Shown here: positions 7,409-14,076 of the stretch, one piece after another
Layout: each line of letters opens with the position of its first letter
Numbering within the stretch: the stretch's first letter is position 1
Assembly: GCA_002409975.1 (NCBI GenBank)
Contig: DHOO01000056.1
Location: forward strand, 1 to 14,076
Direction: 5' to 3'
DNA: 14,076 nt
From: Firmicutes bacterium UBA5388
Lineage (GTDB): Bacteria > Bacillota > UBA4882 > UBA10575
Position numbers and translations under genes: made by a program
Notes under the pieces: model-generated
What the model saw: the letters and a program-made list of their open reading frames with translations, nothing else
The model's database searches: none
What the model was told of the DNA's origin: nothing

Positions 7409-8401
7409 TTATTCTTCAAGTTTAGTTATTTTATCTACCCGTCGTTGATGACGTCCACCTTGGAATTTTCCTTCTAGATAGGCTTCAACAATTGTTTCTG
7501 CCAGTCCAGGACCAACCACACGCGAACCCATAGTCAAAACATTACTGTCATTATGCGCCCGGGCCATTTGCGCCGAGAATACATCATGACAATGGGCCGC
7601 CCTAATTCCTTTAATCTTATTTGCGGCAATCGAAACTCCAATCCCTGTGCCACAAATAATAATCCCCTGATCAAATTCACCCTTAGCAACCGCCTTAGCC
7701 ACTAACGCAGCTTGATCTGGGTAATCAACTGATTCAGAGGAGAAAACACCAAAGTCTTTAAACTCATACCCCTTAGCTTCTAAATACTTAGCAATCTCTG
7801 CTTTTAGTTGAAAACCAGCATGATCTGAACCAATTGCAATCCTCATCTTCTCCCCTCCTTTCTTTTTGCGATCGCCTCTCTCGGCGAGCAGTATTTTCAC
7901 TAACTCCTGTAGATTCTGGACAATCACTTCAGCGCAACTATGATAGACCTCAAGAGTCTGCCCAAAGGGATCGGGGATATCAACACCAGTATCTTTTCCT
8001 TCGGAGAAAGCAATCGGATGTTCCCTTGAAACACCTTTTCCTTTTAGTTGCTCCTCGATATACTCTCTTAAAATAAAAACTTTATCTTTCACTTCTGGAA
8101 AAGCTTTTAACAGTTGGGCTTTTTGCGCGGTGGTCATCGTTAATATTAAGTCTGAAGCTAATAACTCTTCACTTTGGAGACCACGGGACAAGTGAGTAGA
8201 GAGATCCACCCCATAGTGGCGCATGACTTCAATCGCCTCTGTCGAGGCTGGAGCACCGGGAAAAGCATAAATTCCAGCTGAAGAAATCTGGATTTCTGAG
8301 GCAATCTCCCTTTTTCCCTCCAGAATTTTCTGAAGAAGAGCAGCTGCCATCGGGCTACGGCAGGTATTCCCGGTGCAAACCAAGAGAATTTTTTTGACCA
8401 T
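7409..8401 (-). CDS. rpiB: Fused YwlE-type protein-arginine phosphatase and ribose-5-phosphate isomerase B
   Basis: One uninterrupted 330-residue frame joins two enzymes that are normally separate. Residues 1 to about 170 form a low-molecular-weight phosphatase: the P-loop CTGNTCRS has nucleophile C9 and R15, and the general acid is D144 in DPFG. Thr13 occupies the position where B. subtilis YwlE has Thr11, which favours phosphoarginine over phosphotyrosine. A basic linker (about 175-185, RGDRKKKGGEK) leads into RpiB (186-330). RpiB has SDHAGFQLK, the catalytic cysteine C250 in CGTGIG, and HCHDVFSAQMARAHND; it interconverts ribose-5-phosphate and ribulose-5-phosphate. The ATG at 8401 has an AGGAGG site. 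A second AGGAGGGGAG lies just before the internal ATG at 7846, exactly where a free RpiB would start, so a separate 145-residue RpiB may also be made. The fusion is seen directly; dual function is inferred. Confidence 0.92.
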   Translation of the reverse strand: MVKKILLVCTGNTCRSPMAAALLQKILEGKREIASEIQISSAGIYAFPGAPASTEAIEVMRHYGVDLSTHLSRGLQSEELLASDLILTMTTAQKAQLLKAFPEVKDKVFILREYIEEQLKGKGVSREHPIAFSEGKDTGVDIPDPFGQTLEVYHSCAEVIVQNLQELVKILLAERGDRKKKGGEKMRIAIGSDHAGFQLKAEIAKYLEAKGYEFKDFGVFSSESVDYPDQAALVAKAVAKGEFDQGIIICGTGIGVSIAANKIKGIRAAHCHDVFSAQMARAHNDSNVLTMGSRVVGPGLAETIVEAYLEGKFQGGRHQRRVDKITKLEE

Positions 8402-8444
8402 CTTTACCTCCTAACTCATACCCAGCCGGTTATCAAAAACAATT

Positions 8445-9188
8445 TTACTTCACTGCGTAACTAACCTTTACTAAGCGCGAGGTTAAAATCCCAAAGTCTT
8501 TGCTAATAGAAATTCGTAAAGGATAAACCTGCTCATCTTTAGAAAACCAGATCGATACCTGAGAAACCGGATCGACAATCACATCTGCCAACATATGGTC
8601 AAATCGGGTTTTGATTTTTTCCTGACCCTTGTACTGATATTCTACAGGTACCAATCCACTGGTCGTAAGATAGTATAACAGAAATTGCTCTTTTTCCCAT
8701 GGACGAGCGCGCAGGTAATAAATAAGAGATAAACCTTCCACTAATGGGTTATTAGCCTGATAACTGGTGAGCCGTGTTTCTCTGCCCTCAACTTTCACTC
8801 TTTTTTCTACTATTTCCTCTCCAAATAGATACTCTTCCTCCCAGGTTTTTCCTTTCTCGTTAATCTTCTTCTTTAAATACACTGGGGTAAGATGCTCAGG
8901 ATCTAAGTAGAGATCGGCAGTCTCCCGGTAAGAAAAGAAAAGAGCATAAGCAGGATAGCTTCTTAGTTGCATCTGGATATGAAGAATTAACTGGTCTTGA
9001 TAAGAAATCTCCCTAATAATACTCAAGGTTTGCTCTCCAATAAGTAACCCCTTAGCATAAACCTGATATTCCAATCTTTCTCCTGGTATTAACTGACACC
9101 CACTTGTTAATCCCGGTTTACTCACACTGAGCAAGATTAAAAGCCAAAAAACAAAGGTTAAAAATCGACTGCCGATGAGAACTCTCAT
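8445..9188 (-). CDS. Secreted DUF3108-like protein of unknown function
   Basis: This 247-residue protein begins with a typical Sec signal sequence: a hydrophobic stretch from about residue 8 to 23 after MRVLIGSR. The mature part is soluble and beta-rich. The phrase GERLEYQVYAKGLLIGEQTL, followed by regularly spaced strands, resembles DUF3108 proteins, which are predicted to be periplasmic or extracytoplasmic. A cysteine at residue 31 follows TSG, but the lipobox is not canonical, so lipidation is doubtful. Its ATG overlaps the TGA stop of Sua5 by four bases, so translation is coupled. It then runs to within 43 bases of the phosphatase-RpiB gene. It therefore belongs to the operon, although its role there is obscure. 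The DUF3108 call is from pattern recognition and moderately sure. Confidence 0.75.
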   Translation of the reverse strand: MRVLIGSRFLTFVFWLLILLSVSKPGLTSGCQLIPGERLEYQVYAKGLLIGEQTLSIIREISYQDQLILHIQMQLRSYPAYALFFSYRETADLYLDPEHLTPVYLKKKINEKGKTWEEEYLFGEEIVEKRVKVEGRETRLTSYQANNPLVEGLSLIYYLRARPWEKEQFLLYYLTTSGLVPVEYQYKGQEKIKTRFDHMLADVIVDPVSQVSIWFSKDEQVYPLRISISKDFGILTSRLVKVSYAVK

Positions 9189-10243
9189 TTAATCTCCTCC
9201 GCTCTCCCTCCAGAGGCTTTCCATAAGCGGTTAAAAATCGCCTCCCCAACCCCCACCCGTGGAGGGGCCACCGCATAAATCTGTTCCACCCCTACTTGGT
9301 CACATAATCTTAAAAGATTATACAGCCTTTCCGCGCCTTCCGCAGGGTTTAACCTTTTTCCTAAAGAAAAAAAAGATAAACCGGGCACGCGAGGAAAAAA
9401 ACTTTGATCTTCATCATAAGCTAAGAGCCCCACTTTTTTTCCTGCGCTCACCTCTTGTAAAATTTCCTCTGCCAAATAGCTATTAACCGCATCCTGATCC
9501 CCAGTAAATAACCTTAACGGCGCTTGAGGAGCATAATGGCGATATTTCATTCCGGGAGCTAGCGGTCGCTCACAATTCGTAAACTGGGGCGCCTCCACCC
9601 CACCCTTGCCCAAAACTTCTTCCAGCATTTCAAAGGTAATTCCGCCTGGACGAAGAATCCGCGGACAAGCGCTAGTAAGATCCAGTACGGTTGATTCTAA
9701 CCCTACTCCAGTAGCGCCGGCATCGAGAATGAGGTCAACTTTCCCCCCCAGATCGGAAATCACATGAGCTCCCCGAGTTGGACTGGGGCGACCAGAAAGA
9801 TTCGCGCTTGGCGCCGCCACTGGTATCCCAGTCTGACGCAACATCCCTAAAGCCACCGGATGAGCAGGAATACGAATCGCTACTGTTGGCAAGCCTGCGC
9901 TCACTTCTGAAGGAATGGTGTCTTTTTTGGGCAGAATCAGTGTTAAGGGACCGGGCCAAAACTTTTTAGCTAATAAGACTGCCCGTTCCGGAACCTCTAA
10001 TACGATCTCCGCCAATTGTTCCCATTTGTAAATATGAACAATCAAGGGGTTGTCCCCAGGTCGACCTTTGACCTTAAAGATCCTTTTGATACTATCCCCG
10101 TTATTGACCGCGGCGCCTAAACCATATACTGTTTCAGTGGGAAAGGCCACCAGTCCTCCCCGACGGAGAATAGCCGCCGCCCGACGAAGATACTCTTCTT
10201 CAGGAGCTTCGGAATCTATTTTGATAACTTCTGTAGTTAGCAT
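9185..10243 (-). CDS. ywlC: Sua5/YwlC threonylcarbamoyl-AMP synthase
   Basis: This cytoplasmic enzyme makes threonylcarbamoyl-AMP from threonine, bicarbonate and ATP, the first step of the t6A37 modification of ANN-decoding tRNAs. The YrdC-type domain fills residues 1 to about 205: FPTETVYGLGA (34-44), KGRPGDNPL (59-67), FWPGPLTLIL (95-104), PSANLSGRPSPT (145-156) and ILRPGGI. The Sua5 C-terminal domain follows, with the linker motif APGMKYRHYAPQ (229-240). At 352 residues it is a long-form Sua5, like B. subtilis YwlC. The frame is open back to a TTG at 10315, but the ATG at 10243 has AAGGGTGA at the right spacing and gives the normal family N-terminus. It heads the operon and overlaps the DUF3108 gene by four bases. 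No prmC gene lies upstream, unlike in many Firmicutes. Confidence 0.95.
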   Translation of the reverse strand: MLTTEVIKIDSEAPEEEYLRRAAAILRRGGLVAFPTETVYGLGAAVNNGDSIKRIFKVKGRPGDNPLIVHIYKWEQLAEIVLEVPERAVLLAKKFWPGPLTLILPKKDTIPSEVSAGLPTVAIRIPAHPVALGMLRQTGIPVAAPSANLSGRPSPTRGAHVISDLGGKVDLILDAGATGVGLESTVLDLTSACPRILRPGGITFEMLEEVLGKGGVEAPQFTNCERPLAPGMKYRHYAPQAPLRLFTGDQDAVNSYLAEEILQEVSAGKKVGLLAYDEDQSFFPRVPGLSFFSLGKRLNPAEGAERLYNLLRLCDQVGVEQIYAVAPPRVGVGEAIFNRLWKASGGRAEEIK

Positions 10244-10580
10244 TTTCTCACCCTTCTCATGGCTTGTCCTAGTCGCTTGCCCCCCGAAATTAAAGCCTTT
10301 ACATGCTAGTTCCAAAATATCTTCTTTCCATGCTTGCCGTTGAGCAAACCAAGTTTAACAAGGACGATTAGATTAGGACCTCCAGAAAACTTCTCTTTAA
10401 AGAAATAGATTCCTCTTTTCGTAATGAAAATATCTTTTTTTAAAAGAGGAGTAATTTATTCCACTGTCTAATACTTTACTGATCAGTATTTCTTTATTTC
10501 TTTGTCTATTTTTAATGCTAATTCTCAAACTTAAAACGGTTTTTTATAACCCCATTTGAAGTAAGCGAGGTCTATAAGAA
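10244..10580. other. Divergent intergenic region between Sua5 and the CPBP protease
   Basis: This 337-base AT-rich stretch must hold promoters for both divergent genes. It contains a 9-bp inverted repeat (TCCTCTTTT at 10411-10419 with AAAAGAGGA at 10442-10450) and a perfect 12-bp palindrome, TACTGATCAGTA, at 10477-10488. No tRNA, riboswitch fold or intact small gene was recognised. The minus-strand frame just upstream of Sua5 stays open for about 40 codons but matches nothing I know. Confidence 0.5.
10477..10488. promoter_or_regulatory. 12-bp perfect palindrome, possible operator
   Basis: TACTGATCAGTA reads the same on both strands and lies about 90 bases upstream of the CPBP gene, inside the divergent promoter region. 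A dimeric repressor could bind such a site. No regulator gene is adjacent, and a 12-bp palindrome can arise by chance, so this is only a candidate. Confidence 0.25.
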
Positions 10581-11504
10581 ATGAAAAAACAAAAAATTTC
10601 CATCCTAAGGAAGCTTCTTCAGCCTCTTTGGGTTATAGGTGTAGTTTATCTCTTTTATTTTTTTAATCAAGTTGTCTTCATGTTTTTAGGAGCAATCATA
10701 AAAATACCATGGAAATTTGGAGAAATAAGCGATGATTTACTTTTTCCTGATTTCTTAAACTACCTTCTGCTCGGATTGCTCCCCTTACTACTTGCTTTTT
10801 TGTGGGCCGAAAAAGCTGTTTTCCGACGGAGATTTCTCCCCCGCTTTTTTCCCAAGCACCCCTTTTTTCTTAAAGACATCACTTTTGGACTAATATTAGG
10901 TCCTCTCCTATTCTCCCTCCTTTTTCTAGCTTTTAAAAGCGCTGGCTGGATCAACGGGATTAAGCAGGACCCAACTTTATCTGCTTTTCAAAACTCAGAT
11001 CTTTTCTGGATGGTATTAACGTTTCTTATCTCTGCTATTTTTGAAGAACTTATGTACCGAGGACTACACCTTCCAATATTAGCCACTGGTTGGGGGCTTC
11101 CTGCCGGGATAGCTTTTTCTGCTTTTCTCTTTAGCCTCGGACATATTAATAACCCCCATATTAGTTTCCTCGGATTATTCGGAATCATGATTGCCGGTCT
11201 TTTCTTTGCCACCGCTTATTTAGTAACCGGTACTCTCTATCTCCCAGTCTCTTTACATTTTAGTTGGAATCTTTTCCAAACAATGTTCGGGTTTAAAGTA
11301 AGCGGTTTCAATCTAACCTCCCTGTTTTCTCTAGAGATTAATGGTCCCCAGTTATGGACTGGAGGTGAGTTTGGCCCTGAAGGGGGGTTGTCCGGAATAA
11401 TTTTAATGGTCATCGGCACGATAACTATTTTAGTTTATGGTAAGTATAGGAGTAAAAGCAAGCACTTTTCTTCTCTAATAAGACCAAATGACGACCGCAC
11501 GTAA
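10581..11504 (+). CDS. CPBP-family intramembrane metalloprotease
   Basis: This 307-residue polytopic membrane protein of the CPBP (CAAX protease / bacteriocin-processing, ABI) family is predicted to cut substrates within or near the membrane. The conserved family motifs are all present: EELMYRG (glutamate pair plus Arg, near residue 155), FSLGH (first His), and HFSWN (His and Asn near residue 228), arranged along about seven to eight membrane helices. The N-terminus is basic (MKKQKISILRK). The ATG has only a weak ribosome binding site (GCGAGG, about 10 bases away). It is the sole plus-strand gene of the window, divergent from Sua5, and its TAA ends 8 bases before the end of cysS. Its coding sequence is richer in T runs than its neighbours. 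Members act in prenyl-protein processing, bacteriocin immunity or stress responses; which applies here cannot be told. Confidence 0.88.
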   Translation: MKKQKISILRKLLQPLWVIGVVYLFYFFNQVVFMFLGAIIKIPWKFGEISDDLLFPDFLNYLLLGLLPLLLAFLWAEKAVFRRRFLPRFFPKHPFFLKDITFGLILGPLLFSLLFLAFKSAGWINGIKQDPTLSAFQNSDLFWMVLTFLISAIFEELMYRGLHLPILATGWGLPAGIAFSAFLFSLGHINNPHISFLGLFGIMIAGLFFATAYLVTGTLYLPVSLHFSWNLFQTMFGFKVSGFNLTSLFSLEINGPQLWTGGEFGPEGGLSGIILMVIGTITILVYGKYRSKSKHFSSLIRPNDDRT

Positions 11505-11507
11505 AGA

Positions 11508-11521
11508 ACGAGCTACGAGTC
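11508..11521 (+). repeat. Two-unit ACGAGNN heptad repeat overlapping the cysS stop
   Basis: ACGAGCT is followed directly by ACGAGTC, with a period of seven bases. The same motif family is found on the opposite strand as four units at 13703-13730. The repeat fills the gap between the convergent CPBP and cysS genes and supplies the TAG stop codon of cysS. Confidence 0.5.
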
Positions 11522-12955
11522 ACCCCTCCTCCACCTCACTCCTTGCGGAGTGTCTTCTAAAATAATCCCTTGTTTTTTTAAGGAGTCTCTAATCCAATCG
11601 GCAGTTTTAAAATCTTTACTCGCCCTCGCCTCTTCTCGTTTTTTTACTAACTCTTCTACCTGCTCCGCAGAGACTCCCCTTTCTTGAGGCTCGACTGCAA
11701 ACCAAATCCCCAACAGATCGCCAAGTTCCTCCAGTACAGATAGGGCCTCCTGTAAAGCCTGCTTATTAGCGACTGTTAGTTGAAAGCCCTCAGCAAGCGC
11801 CCACTTATTTATCTCTCTTACCAGTTCATAAAGAACCCCTAATGATAAGGCAGTATTGAAATCATCTTCCAGCGCGTTGATAAACCGTTTTTTACTGTCT
11901 ACAATAAACTCAGTTATACTGTCAACCGAGCCATCCTCTGCCTGATCTCTAATCTTTGTTGACAGCAAATGCTTCCAGTTCTCTTTAGCTGTTTCTAATC
12001 GTTCAAGGCCGCGAGCGGCAGCCTTTAACTCTTCCTCGCCAAAGCTTAACGGATTTCGGTAGTGGGTCCCTAGTAACCAGAAACGGACCACTTTAGGAGA
12101 AAAATGGGTGCAAGCCTCTCTGATTGTTACCACATTCCCTAAAGATTTGGACATTTTATCGCCACTGAGCGTAATAAAAGCTGAATGTAACCAATAACGG
12201 ACAAAAGGTTTACTCCCACAATACGCCTCTGCTTGGGTGATTTCATTTTCATGATGGGGAAAAATCAAATCTGTGCCGCCACCGTGAAAATCAAAGCCGC
12301 TTCCTAAGTACTTCAGCGACATTGCTGAACATTCAATATGCCAGCCGGGACGGCCCTTTCCCCAGGGAGATTCCCAAGAAGGTTCACCGGGTTTTGCAGC
12401 TTTCCAGAGCGCAAAATCCATGAGATTTCTTTTTCGGTGATCAACATCCACCCGCGCCCCACTCATCATCTCTTCGAGCTGTCGTCCGGATAATTTCCCA
12501 TATTCGGGGAAGGAGTCGATGGCAAAATAAACATCTTCCTCCAGCACATAAGCATGGCCCTTTTCCACCAAACCTTGTACCATTTGAATGATCTCTGGAA
12601 TATGCTCTGAGACCTTTGGGTAATAAGTAGCTCTTTCTACACCCAACATTGCTAAGTCTGTAAGATAAATCTCCGCAAATTCCGCGGCCAGATCTAAAGG
12701 TTCTTTCCCGGATTGTTGGGCGCGAAGAATAATCTTATCGTCTACATCGGTAAAATTCTGGACCAGAGTAACTTGATACCCCTGGTAACGGAGAAACCGT
12801 CGAATACAATCCCATACTACAGGAGGTCTCGCATTTCCAATATGCGCATAATCGTAGGGAGTAACCCCGCAAACATAAATACTTACCTTTCCGGGTTCTC
12901 TTGGAATAAACTTCTCTTTTTGTTTGGTTAGAGTGTTAAATACCATGTTCGCCAT
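11513..12955 (-). CDS. cysS: Cysteinyl-tRNA synthetase
   Basis: This class I aminoacyl-tRNA synthetase charges tRNA-Cys in the cytoplasm. The 480 residues are full length. The HIGH motif is HIGN (38-41) within VCGVTPYDYAHIGNAR, and the KMSKS motif is at 267-271. The zinc ligands expected from E. coli CysS are in place: C29, C209 (in WHIECSAM), H234 and E238 (in FPHHENEI). The C-terminal DALR-type anticodon-binding region with FNTALSLG follows. The variant CGVTPYD, rather than the commoner CGPTVYD, is also seen in other bacterial CysS. The ATG at 12955 has an AAAGGAGG site. A second ATG three codons later is less well spaced. It is the second gene of the T-box-controlled cysE-cysS operon, 70 bases after cysE. 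No terminator is visible before the convergent neighbour. Confidence 0.97.
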   Translation of the reverse strand: MANMVFNTLTKQKEKFIPREPGKVSIYVCGVTPYDYAHIGNARPPVVWDCIRRFLRYQGYQVTLVQNFTDVDDKIILRAQQSGKEPLDLAAEFAEIYLTDLAMLGVERATYYPKVSEHIPEIIQMVQGLVEKGHAYVLEEDVYFAIDSFPEYGKLSGRQLEEMMSGARVDVDHRKRNLMDFALWKAAKPGEPSWESPWGKGRPGWHIECSAMSLKYLGSGFDFHGGGTDLIFPHHENEITQAEAYCGSKPFVRYWLHSAFITLSGDKMSKSLGNVVTIREACTHFSPKVVRFWLLGTHYRNPLSFGEEELKAAARGLERLETAKENWKHLLSTKIRDQAEDGSVDSITEFIVDSKKRFINALEDDFNTALSLGVLYELVREINKWALAEGFQLTVANKQALQEALSVLEELGDLLGIWFAVEPQERGVSAEQVEELVKKREEARASKDFKTADWIRDSLKKQGIILEDTPQGVRWRRGDS

Positions 12956-13025
12956 AATTATAAGCCTCCTTTACTGCTTATCCTTATATTTATTATGAGA
13001 CCAAAAAGCATAAGATAAATGAACT

Positions 13026-13673
13026 TTAGTGATCAGAACTTGTCTTTGCTTTAAGCTGAATTTCAAGCGCTTCAATCCGTTTTTGCAACTGTTCACAGAA
13101 AGCCAAGATCGGATCGGGTAATTTTCCGTGTTCCAGATCGGGGAGGCCAATTTTTACCCCATCTTGAATAACCACTCGACCGGGAACACCTACTACCGTA
13201 GAGTTGGCTGGGACTGATTTAATTACTACCGCGCCAGCGCCAATCTTTGCATTCTCCCCAATTGTAATTGAACCTAATACCTTAGCCCCTGCAGCAATAA
13301 TTACATTATCTCCAACTGTCGGATGGCGTTTCCCTTTTTCTTTCCCAGTTCCACCAAGGGTAACCCCTTGGTAAATAGTAACGTTATCACCAATTTCTGC
13401 CGTTTCACCAATAACTACGCCCATTCCATGATCGATAAACAACCCTTTACCAATTTTTGCCCCAGGATGGATCTCAATTCCTGTAAAAAAGCGGGCTAGT
13501 TGCGAAATCACCCGCGCTACTAGAAAGAGCCGCTGTTTATAAAACCAGTGCGCAATCCGATAGGTAAGAAGAGCATGAAAACCGGGATAACAAAGAATAA
13601 TTTCCCAGACACTTCGAGCGGCTGGATCGCGCTGAAAAACCGCTTTTATTTCTTCCCGTAGCAACAAAAACAT
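13026..13673 (-). CDS. cysE: Serine O-acetyltransferase
   Basis: This enzyme acetylates L-serine with acetyl-CoA to give O-acetylserine, the carbon skeleton for cysteine synthesis. The 215-residue protein has the short Firmicutes/plant-like form: a helical N-terminal region (1-60) followed by left-handed beta-helix hexapeptide repeats. These include GIEIHPGAKIGKGLFIDHGM and IGDNVTIYQGVTLGGTG. The catalytic dyad residues D81 and H82 and the conserved H117 (in GKRHPTV) are present, as is the CoA-site segment VPANSTVVGVPGRVV. The ATG at 13673 follows a strong GGAGGTGAG site. The C-terminus ends in a short basic/glutamine-rich helix that may carry the cysteine feedback and CysK-binding function, though the terminal residue is His rather than Ile. 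It is the first gene after the T-box leader and precedes cysS. Confidence 0.96.
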   Translation of the reverse strand: MFLLLREEIKAVFQRDPAARSVWEIILCYPGFHALLTYRIAHWFYKQRLFLVARVISQLARFFTGIEIHPGAKIGKGLFIDHGMGVVIGETAEIGDNVTIYQGVTLGGTGKEKGKRHPTVGDNVIIAAGAKVLGSITIGENAKIGAGAVVIKSVPANSTVVGVPGRVVIQDGVKIGLPDLEHGKLPDPILAFCEQLQKRIEALEIQLKAKTSSDH

Positions 13674-13702
13674 TTTTTCTCACCTCCACACTTGAAAATA
13701 CT

Positions 13703-13730
13703 CTCGTAACTCGATACTCGTCGCTCGTAT
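13703..13730 (-). repeat. Four-unit 7-bp-period tandem repeat (CTCGNNN / NNNCGAG)
   Basis: On the plus strand CTCG recurs at 13703, 13710, 13717 and 13724, each separated by three variable bases (TAA, ATA, TCG, TAT). On the minus strand this reads as degenerate ACGAGNN heptads. A two-unit version occurs at 11508-11521. Confidence 0.75.
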
Positions 13731-13780
13731 GAATAATCGCCTTTGCGACTTTAGATCCCAAAACCCGGCGCTTCACCCCA

Positions 13781-13811
13781 GCGGGCGGTAGCCAGCGTGG
13801 GCGACTACCTA
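13781..13811 (+). repeat. 31-bp dispersed repeat, copy 2
   Basis: This copy matches 6660-6690 in 30 of 31 bases, in the same orientation. It is followed six bases later by TGCATAATT, which is also present in the left arm of the element around copy 1. It lies in the transcribed spacer between the cysteine T-box terminator and cysE. Confidence 0.85.
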
Positions 13812-13828
13812 GATACTGCATAATTCAA

Positions 13829-13860
13829 TAAAAAAACTTCGCCTCCCTCAGAGACGAAGT
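13829..13860 (-). terminator. T-box intrinsic terminator
   Basis: On the minus strand ACTTCGTCTC pairs with GGGAGGCGAAGT to give a 10-bp stem with a short loop, followed by seven T. It starts nine bases after the T-box sequence, so formation of the antiterminator can exclude it. It ends the leader transcript when tRNA-Cys is charged. Confidence 0.9.
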
Positions 13861-14060
13861 CAGTTGCTTCGCGGTTCCACTCTGCTTGGACTAGTAGCTT
13901 CTTTTGTCACTACTAACCCCTCTTGAGAACGCGCTATAACGGGCGCTCCCGTTAAGACCTACTCTTCCTTCAGCCCTAAGCTCCAGGGCGCATTTCACTT
14001 AAGGTTCCAGAGGGATGCTTCCAGCCAAGTGACATCCCCTCTCTGCCCTTCCCCATAAGT
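13829..14060 (-). promoter_or_regulatory. Cysteine-specific T-box riboswitch leader of cysE-cysS
   Basis: The minus strand shows a complete T-box leader. Stem I starts near 14060 with AGAGAGGGG. A helix TCACTT/AAGTGA encloses its distal loop, and the internal loop before GCCCTGGAG reads GAAATGC, placing the specifier codon UGC (Cys) at 13990-13992. A hairpin TAACGGG-AGCG-CCCGTTA (13937-13954) lies in the stem II region. A TAGTAG/CTACTA hairpin (13892-13915) fits stem III. The T-box sequence AGAGTGGAACCGCG is at 13870-13883. Its UGGA would pair with the UCCA end of tRNA-Cys, whose discriminator base is U, so specifier and discriminator agree. Uncharged tRNA-Cys should stabilise the antiterminator and allow cysE and cysS to be transcribed. 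The promoter should lie just beyond the window edge. Confidence 0.93.
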
Positions 14061-14076
14061 TACTCTCCCCATCATT

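Larger units (their letters stand above)
13674..13828. other. Repeat-rich spacer between T-box terminator and cysE
   Basis: This 155-base stretch is transcribed only when the T-box antiterminates. It contains the heptad repeats (13703-13730), a TCGC-CTTT-GCGA hairpin near 13737-13748, the second copy of the 31-bp repeat (13781-13811) and TGCATAATT (13817-13825), which is shared with the left arm of the 6619-6746 element. No open reading frame on the minus strand has both a good start and a ribosome binding site. Confidence 0.6.

Noticed and set aside
9094..9104. Lipobox in the DUF3108-like protein (cysteine 31)
   Set aside because: The -3 residue is Thr instead of Leu/Val/Ile, so cleavage by signal peptidase I is as likely.
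10244..10315. Upstream extension of Sua5 to a TTG at 10315
   Set aside because: The added residues match no part of the family, and the ATG at 10243 has a proper ribosome binding site.
10289..10315. Possible promoter TTGGAA / TTTAAT upstream of Sua5
   Set aside because: The spacing is only 15 bases for the best -10 match and the -35 is poor, so it is not separable from chance in AT-rich DNA.
10411..10450. Inverted repeat TCCTCTTTT / AAAAGAGGA as a terminator or riboswitch
   Set aside because: The stem is only nine mostly A-T pairs with a 22-base loop, and no gene ends nearby, so it was left as intergenic description only.
1..14076. CRISPR arrays, tRNA or rRNA genes, phage genes or intact insertion sequences
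   Set aside because: I found no regularly spaced long repeats, no tRNA or rRNA sequence and no transposase or phage protein in any frame.

Overview
The window looks like chromosomal DNA from a Bacillota (Firmicutes) bacterium of the clostridial or a related deep-branching kind. The evidence is a cysteine T-box leader on a cysE-cysS operon, strong AGGAGG-type ribosome binding sites, TTG and GTG starts, and the gene order Sua5 / YwlE / RpiB / Upp / WecA, which resembles the B. subtilis ywlC-ywlE-ywlF-upp neighbourhood. The species cannot be fixed from the sequence. All genes but one lie on the minus strand, so transcription runs mainly right to left.

Right end (about 14060 to 11513): a complete T-box leader, with specifier UGC, a T-box reading UGGA and an intrinsic terminator, precedes cysE (serine O-acetyltransferase) and cysS (cysteinyl-tRNA synthetase). 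Uncharged tRNA-Cys should therefore raise both cysteine synthesis and cysteine charging. Between the leader and cysE lie a 7-bp-period tandem repeat and a 31-bp repeat that recurs 7 kb away. The only plus-strand gene (10581-11504) is a CPBP-family membrane protease, which converges on cysS with an 8-bp gap.

Middle (10243 to 5452): a probable operon encodes Sua5/YwlC (threonylcarbamoyl-AMP synthase), a secreted DUF3108-like protein translationally coupled to it, an in-frame fusion of a YwlE-type arginine phosphatase with ribose-5-phosphate isomerase B, and uracil phosphoribosyltransferase. A 208-bp gap follows, holding a 128-bp element bounded by 12-bp perfect inverted repeats, and then a WecA/TagO-type lipid-linked sugar-phosphate transferase. 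Downstream of wecA are a decayed RelE/ParE-type toxin fragment and a strong hairpin terminator.

Left end (5080 to 1): a five-gene exporter operon contains a Yip1-family membrane protein, a MacA/HlyD-like adaptor, a MacB/LolD-type ATPase and two FtsX/MacB-type permeases. Its order matches the B. subtilis YknWXYZ transporter, but with two permease genes.

No wholly new defence or mobile system is evident. The most unusual items are the phosphatase-isomerase fusion with an internal ribosome binding site, the inverted-repeat element with its related repeat, the heptad repeats, the toxin remnant and the doubled permease.
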